From AG25 sp035604455 (lineage in GTDB: Bacteria; Gemmatimonadota; Gemmatimonadetes; Gemmatimonadales; GWC2-71-9): DNA of 54,389 bases. Below, in pieces: positions 1 to 6,926 of the stretch (its first letter is position 1; every line of letters starts with the position of its first letter). The stretch covers positions 1-54,389 of the forward strand of contig DATNIM010000130.1 in assembly GCA_035604455.1 (NCBI GenBank). The letters run 5' to 3'. The notes below the pieces were generated by a model. That model saw only the letters and a list, made by a program, of their open reading frames with translations, was not told the DNA's origin and searched no databases. A program made the position numbers and the translations under genes.

Positions 1-648
1 CCCTCGTCCGTCGCGCGCCCGCCGCTCGCGCCGCGGCCACCAGCGCCGCCCAAGCCGAGCGCTCCAGCTCCCGCGGCACCGCCTGCGCCCCCGGTGTCCA
101 CCAGAGCACCGCTCGCGCGCCCCGCCGTGGCGCCCGGTACGGCGCGCCCCGCTCCGTCGATCGCCGCCGCGCCCCAAGCCCCCGCGTCCGGCGCGCCTGC
201 TGTTCCTGCGAGGCCGGTCCCGGCGACCGTCGTGTCGCCCGCCATGACGCCGCCCGCCGCGCGGGCACCAGTCCCGGCCCAGGCCCCCATCGCCGCGCCC
301 GCGCCGTCCGCGCCCCTGGCACCGCCCACGCCGCCCTCGTCTGGAGCGCACCCACCCGTGCCCCGCGCCACGGGGCCGCTCCGCCCTGTGAACCCGTTCC
401 TGGTCCAGGATCCGAAGCAGAAGGCGCGCAGGCTCGCTCGCGCACTGATCTCGGACCTCGTCGTCTACCACGCCGAGAAGCGCCAGCAGGGCCTGCGCGA
501 TGGCACCCTGCCCGCGCTGTTCAAGGACGAGATCGAGAAGTGCTGGCAGGAGTACGTCGAACAGGTCGGAGCGGCGGTGGCGCAGAGCACGCCCTATTGG
601 ACCGAGGCGCTGAACGAGATCCTCGCGGGCGGCGCGAAGGTGTTCTAG
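1..648 (+). CDS. Pro/Ala-rich protein with conserved C-terminal helical domain (5' truncated)
   Basis: The frame is open from the first base, so the true start lies upstream of the window; the GTG at 94 is probably internal. Roughly the first 125 residues seen are a low-complexity Pro/Ala linker. The last ~85 residues form a compact, charged, probably helical domain (from NPFLVQDPKQKARRLARAL to the ALNEILAGGAKVF end). From memory, similar C-terminal domains follow an N-terminal zinc ribbon and a disordered linker in hypothetical proteins of Gemmatimonadota and deltaproteobacteria. The zinc ribbon, if present, is outside the window. Function unknown. It ends 99 bases before prfB and is not translationally coupled to it. 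Confidence 0.7.
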   Translation, partial: PSSVARPPLAPRPPAPPKPSAPAPAAPPAPPVSTRAPLARPAVAPGTARPAPSIAAAPQAPASGAPAVPARPVPATVVSPAMTPPAARAPVPAQAPIAAPAPSAPLAPPTPPSSGAHPPVPRATGPLRPVNPFLVQDPKQKARRLARALISDLVVYHAEKRQQGLRDGTLPALFKDEIEKCWQEYVEQVGAAVAQSTPYWTEALNEILAGGAKVF

Positions 649-700
649 GCTGGCTCCGAGCTCGCTAACTTATTAGCCTTCCTTGTAGTTAGAGCGCGTT

Positions 701-715
701 CTCGGATTCTCCGAG
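701..715. terminator. Short perfect hairpin between the first gene and prfB
   Basis: CTCGGA and TCCGAG flank a TTC loop, giving a 6-bp stem about 50 bases after the upstream stop codon and 33 bases before the prfB GTG. There is no T-run, so it is only a weak candidate for a terminator or an mRNA 5' structure. Confidence 0.25.
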
Positions 716-747
716 GCGGCTCCTGTTCCGGTGCTCCCGAGGGTCGC

Positions 748-1849
748 GTGACGCTCGCAGAACGGTTCCAAGACTTCGATCGCCGGCTCACCGAGCTTCG
801 GAGCTTCCTTTGACGTCGAGGGGAAGATCAAGCGGCGGGCCGAGCTCGAGGCGCTCATGGCCGATGGTGCGGTCTGGAGCGCGCCCGAGCGCTCGCGTCA
901 GCTCGTCGACGAACTCAAGGATCTCAAGCGCTGGCTCGATCCGTATAACGCCCTGCGCAAGCGCCTGGATGACGGCCGCGCGCTAAACGAGCTCGCCCTG
1001 GCCGAGGGCAGTGGCGACCTCGCCCACGATCTCGACACCGAAGCCCAGCAAATCTCGGCCGAGCTCGAGATCCTCGAGCTCCAGAACATGCTCCGCGGTC
1101 GCGACGACGCGCGGGATGCCCTCCTCACCATCCATCCCGGGGCCGGGGGCACCGAGTCGCAGGACTGGGCCGAGATGCTCATGCGCATGTACGTCCGCTG
1201 GGCGGAACGCCACGGCTTCAAGGTCGAGATCCTCGACCTGCTCGAGGGCGAGGAAGCGGGCGTCAAGTCGGCCGAAATCCAGATCTCCGGACGCTACGCC
1301 TACGGTCTCCTCAAGGCTGAAAAGGGCGTCCACCGTCTCGTGCGCATCTCGCCGTTCGACGCGCAATCGCGCCGGCACACCTCGTTCGCGTCCGTGTTCG
1401 TCTACCCCGTGGTCGACGAGGACATCGAGATCGAGATTCGCGACGACGACCTGCGCGTCGACACCTACCGCGCGTCGGGGAAGGGCGGTCAGCACGTCAA
1501 CAAGACGTCCTCCGCCGTGCGGCTCACTCATATGCCGAGCGGCATCGTGGTCGCCTGCCAGCAGGAGCGCAGCCAGTACAAGAACAAGGCCACGGCGATG
1601 AAGATGCTCAAGGCCCGGCTCTACGAGCGCGCCGTGGAGGCGCGGGAGGCGAAGAAGGCGGAAGTCGACAAGCAGAAGACCGATATCGCCTGGGGCAACC
1701 AGATCCGCTCCTACGTCTTCCAGCCCTACACCCTGGTCAACGACCACCGCACGGACCTCAAGGTCACCGACGTCCAGGACGTGATGGACGGCGACCTCGA
1801 TCCCTTCATCGAAGCGTTCCTCAAGCGCTTCGGGGGCAAGGCTGCGTGA
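748..1849 (+). CDS. prfB: Peptide chain release factor 2 (RF2), expressed by programmed +1 frameshift
   Basis: RF2 recognises UGA/UAA stop codons and triggers peptidyl-tRNA hydrolysis in the ribosome. The coding sequence is join(748..810, 812..1849): a GTG-started 21-codon frame runs into TGA at 811, and the +1 frame continues without interruption, giving about 366 residues (E. coli RF2 has 365). The catalytic GGQ loop is seen as SGKGGQHVNKTSSAVR, and the upstream domain carries HPGAGGTESQDWAEML. GAGGG lies 4 bases before the GTG. An ATG at 857 would remove a whole N-terminal helix and is rejected as the start. The last codon overlaps lysS by GTGA. Confidence 0.96.
801..814 (+). promoter_or_regulatory. 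prfB programmed +1 frameshift (autoregulatory recoding) site
   Basis: The sequence CTT TGA C at 808-814 is the classical RF2 slippery site: a Leu codon followed by an in-frame UGA read by RF2 itself. A Shine-Dalgarno-like GGAG (800-803) lies just upstream, as in the well-studied E. coli element, although its spacing differs by about a base. When RF2 is scarce, termination at UGA is slow and ribosomes shift +1. The two frames join exactly here. Confidence 0.93.
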
Positions 1850-3324
1850 CGAGCCAGGTCGAGGCGGCGCGGCGCGAGAAGCTCGAGGAACTCAGCCGAC
1901 GCGGGGTGCCCGGATTCGCCTACGCGTTCCACCGCTCGCACACCGCCCATTCCGCCCGGGCCGCATTCGAGGCCGGCGCAGACGAGACCGGCATCTGCCG
2001 GCTCGCGGGCCGCCTCGTGGCGCTCAGGCCCCACGGGAAGACCACCTTCGGACACCTCGCGGACCTCTCTGGCCGCATTCAGGTGTATGTCAAACGAGAC
2101 CACGTGGGCGACGAACGCTACGGCCTGCTCGATCTGCTCGACCTGGGCGACTTCGTGGGCGTCACGGGCCCGCTCTTTCGCACGAAGACGGGGGAGGTCA
2201 CCGTGCGCGTGGACGAGCTCGTGCTGCTCGCGAAGTCGCTCCGGCCGCTGCCGCTCGGGAAGGAAGACGACGCGGGGGTGCGCCATGGCGCGCTCGCAGA
2301 CCCCGAGCAGCGGGCGCGCCAGCGCTACGCCGACCTCGCCGTCCATCCCGAGGTGCGCGCGCTCTTCCAGATGCGCGCGCGGGTAGTCGCGCAGGTGCGC
2401 CGCTTCCTCGACGCCCGGGGCTACCTCGAGGTCGAGACGCCGGTGCTCCAGCCCCTCTACGGCGGCGCCACGGCACGGCCCTTCACGACGCACTACGAGG
2501 CGCTCGACACGAACGTCTTCCTGCGGATCGCCGACGAGCTGTATCTGAAGCGCTGCATCGTCGGCGGCTTGGAGAAGGTCTACGAGATCAGCCACGACTT
2601 TCGCAACGAGGGCCTCTCGCGTTTCCACAACCCGGAGTTCACGATGGCCGAGTGGTATGAGGCCTACGCGGACTACGACGCGATGCGCGAGCTCACCGAA
2701 GAGATGCTCGCGACCCTCGTGGCGGAGCTCTTCGGGGCCACGACGCTCGAGCGCTCGGGCGCCACGATTTCCTTCGCCCGGCCGTTCGCCCGCCGCGACT
2801 ACTACACCCTCGTCCGGGAGCTCGCGGGCGTCGATCTCGCCCGGAGCACGGACGCCGAGCTGCGCCAGGCGCTGCGGCGCCGCAACGTCCCCGACGCGGA
2901 CGGGCTCGTCGGGGCGAAACTCGTGGACGAGGTGTTCAAGACCTTCGTCGAGCCCACCCTCGTGCAGCCCACGTTCGTGTACGACTATCCGGTCGCCCTC
3001 TCGCCGCTCGCGAAGCTCAAGCGCGGCGATCCGACCACGGTCGAGCGGTGGGAGCTGTTCGTGCACGGCCGCGAAGTCGCGAACGCGTTCAGCGAGCTGA
3101 ACGACCCCGATGAGCAGCGCCGCCGCTTCGAGCAGCAAGCCGCGCTGCGGGCCGCGGGCGACGCCGAAGCCCAGCGCCTGGACGAGGACTTCCTGCGCGC
3201 GCTCGAATACGGGATGCCGCCCACGGGTGGCGTCGGGCTGGGCATCGACCGCCTGATGATGATCCTCGCCGATCAGCCGAACATCCGCGACGTGATCCTC
3301 TTTCCCATGCTCCGGCCCGAATGA
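1846..3324 (+). CDS. lysS: Lysyl-tRNA synthetase, class II
   Basis: Charges tRNA-Lys in the cytoplasm. The protein has 492 residues, normal for bacterial LysRS. An N-terminal OB-fold anticodon-binding domain (about residues 50-150, with RLVALRPHGKTTFGHLADLS) precedes the class II catalytic core. Motif 2 is FRNEGLSRFHNPEF (about 252-265) and motif 3 is GVGLGIDRLMMIL near the C-terminus. It starts with GTG overlapping the prfB stop by GTGA and ends overlapping the next gene by ATGA, so its translation is probably coupled on both sides. Confidence 0.97.
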   Translation: MTSQVEAARREKLEELSRRGVPGFAYAFHRSHTAHSARAAFEAGADETGICRLAGRLVALRPHGKTTFGHLADLSGRIQVYVKRDHVGDERYGLLDLLDLGDFVGVTGPLFRTKTGEVTVRVDELVLLAKSLRPLPLGKEDDAGVRHGALADPEQRARQRYADLAVHPEVRALFQMRARVVAQVRRFLDARGYLEVETPVLQPLYGGATARPFTTHYEALDTNVFLRIADELYLKRCIVGGLEKVYEISHDFRNEGLSRFHNPEFTMAEWYEAYADYDAMRELTEEMLATLVAELFGATTLERSGATISFARPFARRDYYTLVRELAGVDLARSTDAELRQALRRRNVPDADGLVGAKLVDEVFKTFVEPTLVQPTFVYDYPVALSPLAKLKRGDPTTVERWELFVHGREVANAFSELNDPDEQRRRFEQQAALRAAGDAEAQRLDEDFLRALEYGMPPTGGVGLGIDRLMMILADQPNIRDVILFPMLRPE

Positions 3325-4655
3325 TGCCCACCGCCCAAGTCTGGGGTGTCGTCGCCGCGCTCGTCGTCGCCGTCCTCGTGCTGCGCTTCGTGCCGGGCCT
3401 GTGGCCCGGGCGGCTCGAGCGCCAGATCGCGCTGCGCTACCTGCGGAGCCGCCGTTCCTCCCGGCTCTTGTCGCTCATCACGCTGATCGCGGTGGGCGGC
3501 GTCGCGGTCGGCGTCATGGCGCTCGTCTTAGTGCTCGGCGTGATGAACGGACTGCAACAGGACCTGCGCGAGAAGATCCTCGTTGCGAATCCGCATTTGC
3601 GCGTCCTGACCTACGGCGAGGGCCTGCGCGTGGACGACTGGCGGCACGTGCTCGAGCTCGTGCGCCGCTCGCCGGGCGTCGTGGCCGCGGCACCCTTCGT
3701 CCTCACGCAGGGACTCATTTCGGCCGGGCACGACTACGCCGAGGGGGTCGTCGTCTTGGGCGTCGAGCCCGACACCGGGGCGCACTCAGTCACGACCCTC
3801 GCGCGGCATTTCGTGAAGGGCGACCTCGGCTTCCGCACCACGCGCAGCGACGTCGACGGCGGCATCGCGCTCGGCACACGCCTGGCGAACAAGCTCTCCG
3901 CGTTTCCGGGCGACGTGGTGACGCTCGTCTCCCCGGCGGGCGCGCGGTTCAATCCGAGTCTCGGCGCGTTCGTGCCGCAGTTCCACCGCTATCAGGTCGT
4001 GGGGCTGTTCGAGACCGACATGTACGAGTACGACAACAACTACGTCGCGCTGAAGCGCACCGTCGCCCAGCGTTTCGCCGGGCTCGACACCGCCGTGACG
4101 GGGATCGAGGTGCGCATCGCGGACCCCTGGAACGCGCGCGATTTCGGCGCGGCGATGGAGGAGCGGCTGGGCTACCCCTACCGCGTGCTCGACTGGCAGT
4201 CGCAGAACGCCTCGCTCTTCTCCGCGCTCAAGCTCGAGAAGCTCGCCATGGCGCTCGTCGTGTTCCTGATCTGCGTGGTGGCGGCGTTCAACGTGGTCGG
4301 GATGCTCACGATGGTGGTCCGCGACAAGACGCGGGAGATCGGCATTCTGCTCGCCATGGGGCTGCAGCGCGGGGCGATCCGCCGGATCTTCCTCGCCCAG
4401 GGGATTCTGATCGGGGTCGTGGGCACCACGATCGGCGCCACGCTCGGCTTCACGCTCGGGATCATGGTGAACCGCGGCGAGTGGATCCACATCGATCCGT
4501 CGATCTACTTCATCGATCACCTGCCGGTGCACACCCAGGCGCTCGACGCGGTGCTCGTGATCGCGACGAGCCTCGTGGTGGCGACCCTGGCGCCGCTGTA
4601 CCCCGCGATCCAGGCGGCGCGGCTCGATCCCGTGACGGCGATCCGCTACGAATGA
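3321..4655 (+). CDS. lolC: Lipoprotein-releasing ABC transporter permease (LolC/LolE/LolF type)
   Basis: Inner-membrane FtsX/MacB-type permease that, with LolD, extracts outer-membrane lipoproteins for delivery to LolA. There are 444 residues. After the conserved start RQIALRYLRSRR come a first membrane helix (LITLIAVGGVAVGVMALVLVLGV), a large periplasmic MacB_PCD-like domain, then three C-terminal helices ending in the usual PAIQAARLDPVTAIRYE. Compared with E. coli LolC it has an extra hydrophobic segment at the extreme N-terminus (about residues 8-27). Only one permease gene is present beside lolD, so it may act as a homodimer (LolF-like) or have a partner elsewhere. ATGA overlaps join it to lysS and lolD. 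Confidence 0.9.
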   Translation: MMPTAQVWGVVAALVVAVLVLRFVPGLWPGRLERQIALRYLRSRRSSRLLSLITLIAVGGVAVGVMALVLVLGVMNGLQQDLREKILVANPHLRVLTYGEGLRVDDWRHVLELVRRSPGVVAAAPFVLTQGLISAGHDYAEGVVVLGVEPDTGAHSVTTLARHFVKGDLGFRTTRSDVDGGIALGTRLANKLSAFPGDVVTLVSPAGARFNPSLGAFVPQFHRYQVVGLFETDMYEYDNNYVALKRTVAQRFAGLDTAVTGIEVRIADPWNARDFGAAMEERLGYPYRVLDWQSQNASLFSALKLEKLAMALVVFLICVVAAFNVVGMLTMVVRDKTREIGILLAMGLQRGAIRRIFLAQGILIGVVGTTIGATLGFTLGIMVNRGEWIHIDPSIYFIDHLPVHTQALDAVLVIATSLVVATLAPLYPAIQAARLDPVTAIRYE

Positions 4656-5353
4656 CGCCCCTCCTCGAGGCCCGGGGGCTCCGCAAGATCTACGCGGGCG
4701 GCGACGGCCAGCCGGTCGAGGTGCTCCGCGGGATCGACCTCGCGGTGCGGCGTGGCGAGGTCGTCGCGGTGGTCGGCGCCTCGGGCGCGGGGAAAAGTAC
4801 GCTGCTCCATCTGCTCGGCGCGCTCGACCAGCCGACCACGGGGGACATCTGGCTCGAGGGGTCGCGCTACGCGGATCTCGATCCGGTGGGGCTCGCGGAC
4901 GTGCGGAACCGGAAACTCGGCTTTGTCTTCCAGTTCCACCATCTCTTGCGGGAATTCACCGCCGTAGAGAACGTGATGCTACCGCTCCTGATCGCGAAGG
5001 TGCCGCCGCGCGCGGCCCGGACCCGGGCCGAGGAGTTGCTGGCGGAGGTGGGGCTCGCGGGCCGTATGACGCACCGGCCGGCGGAGCTCTCGGGTGGCGA
5101 GCAGCAGCGCTGCGCCGTGGCGCGGGCGCTGGTGCACGATCCGAGCCTCGTGCTCGCGGACGAGCCGTCCGGCAATCTCGACCACGCCAACAGCGAGCGG
5201 CTGCACGACGGGTTCTTCCGGCTGGCGCGGGAGTTCGAGACAGCGGTCGTCGTGGCCACGCACAACCGGCAGCTCGCGGCGCGCGCCGACCGGATCCTCT
5301 GGCTCGAGGACGGGCGCATCACCGTGGTGGAATCGATCGACGTGATACCCTGA
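4652..5353 (+). CDS. lolD: Lipoprotein-releasing ABC transporter ATPase
   Basis: Cytoplasmic ATPase that powers the adjacent Lol permease. The 233-residue protein has Walker A GASGAGKST, Q-loop FVFQFHHLL, signature LSGGEQQR, Walker B LVLADEPSGNLD and the switch His in VVVATHN, in normal order. The start chosen is the ATG at 4652 (MTPLLEARGLRKIY), which overlaps the permease stop by ATGA; the reading frame is open further upstream only because it runs through the permease gene. It ends in a TGATG overlap with mcsA. Confidence 0.95.
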   Translation: MTPLLEARGLRKIYAGGDGQPVEVLRGIDLAVRRGEVVAVVGASGAGKSTLLHLLGALDQPTTGDIWLEGSRYADLDPVGLADVRNRKLGFVFQFHHLLREFTAVENVMLPLLIAKVPPRAARTRAEELLAEVGLAGRMTHRPAELSGGEQQRCAVARALVHDPSLVLADEPSGNLDHANSERLHDGFFRLAREFETAVVVATHNRQLAARADRILWLEDGRITVVESIDVIP

Positions 5354-5844
5354 TGTTGTGCGACAACTGTAAGGAACGCGACGCGGTCATCAACCTGACC
5401 CAGGTGGAGCACGACGCGAAAGTCACGCTCCACCTCTGCGAGCCGTGCGCCCAGGCGAAGGGCGTCGAGACCGGGGTGTCGGTCCTCAAGTCGCCGCTCG
5501 GGGGGTTCATCACGGCGATGGGGAAGGGCGCGCCGAGCCTCCTGCCCACGCCGCAGGACGGGCTGCGCTGCGCCGCCTGCGGGGCCACGCTCAAGGACTT
5601 CCGCGAGAGCGGCCGGCTCGGGTGCGCGGAGTGCTACGACGCGTTCGCCGGCCACCTGCGCGACTTGTTGCGGCGCCTCCACGGCTCGAGCCAGCACGTG
5701 GGCGAGCGCTACCAGGTCCCGGGCGAGCGCTCGGACCCGCGCCACGCGCTCCTCGACCTGAGGGAGCAGCTCCGCCGCGCGGTCGAGAACGAGAACTTCG
5801 AGCTCGCGGCCGAGCTCCGCGACCGCATCCGGGTGCTCGAGTGA
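5353..5844 (+). CDS. mcsA: McsA-like zinc-finger activator of protein-arginine kinase
   Basis: The 163-residue protein has four CxxC pairs (CDNC, CEPC, CAAC, CAEC) expected to bind zinc, followed by a C-terminal UVR motif (LREQLRRAVENENFELAAEL). This matches McsA, which activates the arginine kinase McsB and helps recruit substrates to ClpC. Its position directly before mcsB and clpC supports this. In Bacillus the same trio follows the repressor gene ctsR; here the upstream gene is lolD and no ctsR is seen. It starts with ATG in a TGATG overlap and ends in a GTGA overlap. Confidence 0.92.
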   Translation: MLCDNCKERDAVINLTQVEHDAKVTLHLCEPCAQAKGVETGVSVLKSPLGGFITAMGKGAPSLLPTPQDGLRCAACGATLKDFRESGRLGCAECYDAFAGHLRDLLRRLHGSSQHVGERYQVPGERSDPRHALLDLREQLRRAVENENFELAAELRDRIRVLE

Positions 5845-6914
5845 TCGACCTCTCGCTCCTGCCCGACGGGGGCATGAGCTGGCTCGACGCCTCGGGCCCG
5901 CGCGGGAGCATCGTCTTGTCCACGCGCATCCGGCTCGCCCGAAACCTGCAGGGCTACACCTTCAGCCAGCGCGCGCGGGACTCGGACCGCACGGGGGTGT
6001 TGCGCCGGGTCGCCGAAGCGGCGGCCGCGAGCGAGCGGCTCGCCGGCGCCGTCACGTTTCAGCTCGATCAGATGGACCGGGCGGACCGGCAGCTGTTGCA
6101 CGAGCGCCACCTCGTGTCCAAGGAGCTGGCGGCGCTCGATCGCGAGGCCCGGCCGCGGCCCGGCGCGGCACTGCTCGTGCAGGGCGCGGTGGGCGTGATG
6201 GTCAATGAAGAGGATCACCTCCGCCTGCACGGGATGCGCTCGGGGTTCGCGCTCGAGGAGGCGTATGTCGAGCTGGAGGCGGCGGATGCGGATCTCGGCC
6301 GGCTGCTGCCCTTCGCCTTTCACCCTGAGTTTGGCTATCTTACCTCCTGTCCGACGAATGCCGGGACCGGGCTGCGGGCGAGCGTGCTCATCCACTTGCC
6401 AGGCCTCGTCTTGACGAAGGAAATCGGCAAGGTATTGCAGGGCCTTTCCCAGGTCGGCCTCACGTTCCGGGGCCTCTACGGGGAGGGGAGCGAGGTGGTC
6501 GGCAACTTCTTCCAGTTGTCGAACCAGACCACGCTCGGCAAGTCCGAGGACGAGCTGCTCGACCACCTGGGCAAGATCGTCCGCCAGGTGATCGAGTATG
6601 AAGAGCAGGCGCGCGAGATCCTGTTGCGCGAGGCCACGACGATCGTGGCCGACAAGGTGTGGCGGGCGTACGGAACCTTGCGGCACGCGCGCACGCTCAC
6701 CTTTGAAGAGGCGATGAATCTGTTGAGCGGCGTGCGGCTCGGGGCAGGCCTGAATCTGATCCCGAACTTGAGTGTATATACGCTCAACAAGCTGCTGATT
6801 TTCACGCAGCCCGCGCATCTGGCGGCGCTCGAGGGTCGGCTGACGGGGGATCCCGAGTTGCCAGCAGTACGCGCGACGTACGTGCGGCGGGTGCTCGACG
6901 CCGAGGCGTGCTAG
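5841..6914 (+). CDS. mcsB: Protein-arginine kinase McsB
   Basis: Phosphorylates arginine residues on damaged proteins, tagging them for ClpCP (known for Firmicutes McsB). The 357-residue length fits the family (about 360). The phosphagen-kinase fold shows STRIRLARNLQGY (27-39), NEEDHLRL (122-129) and the catalytic loop SCPTNAGTGLRASV with Cys170. The start is the GTG at 5841, overlapping mcsA by GTGA; the frame is open further upstream but that part reads as mcsA in another frame. It ends 12 bases before clpC. Confidence 0.95.
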   Translation: MIDLSLLPDGGMSWLDASGPRGSIVLSTRIRLARNLQGYTFSQRARDSDRTGVLRRVAEAAAASERLAGAVTFQLDQMDRADRQLLHERHLVSKELAALDREARPRPGAALLVQGAVGVMVNEEDHLRLHGMRSGFALEEAYVELEAADADLGRLLPFAFHPEFGYLTSCPTNAGTGLRASVLIHLPGLVLTKEIGKVLQGLSQVGLTFRGLYGEGSEVVGNFFQLSNQTTLGKSEDELLDHLGKIVRQVIEYEEQAREILLREATTIVADKVWRAYGTLRHARTLTFEEAMNLLSGVRLGAGLNLIPNLSVYTLNKLLIFTQPAHLAALEGRLTGDPELPAVRATYVRRVLDAEAC

Positions 6915-6926
6915 GCGGGAGCCGGC

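Noticed and set aside
1726..3138. Minus-strand open frame opposite lysS
   Set aside because: Shadow of lysS; no family resemblance and wrong strand for the operon.
3401..4651. Plus-strand open frame upstream of and continuous with lolD
   Set aside because: Arg/Gly/Ala-rich out-of-frame reading of the permease gene; lolD starts at 4652.
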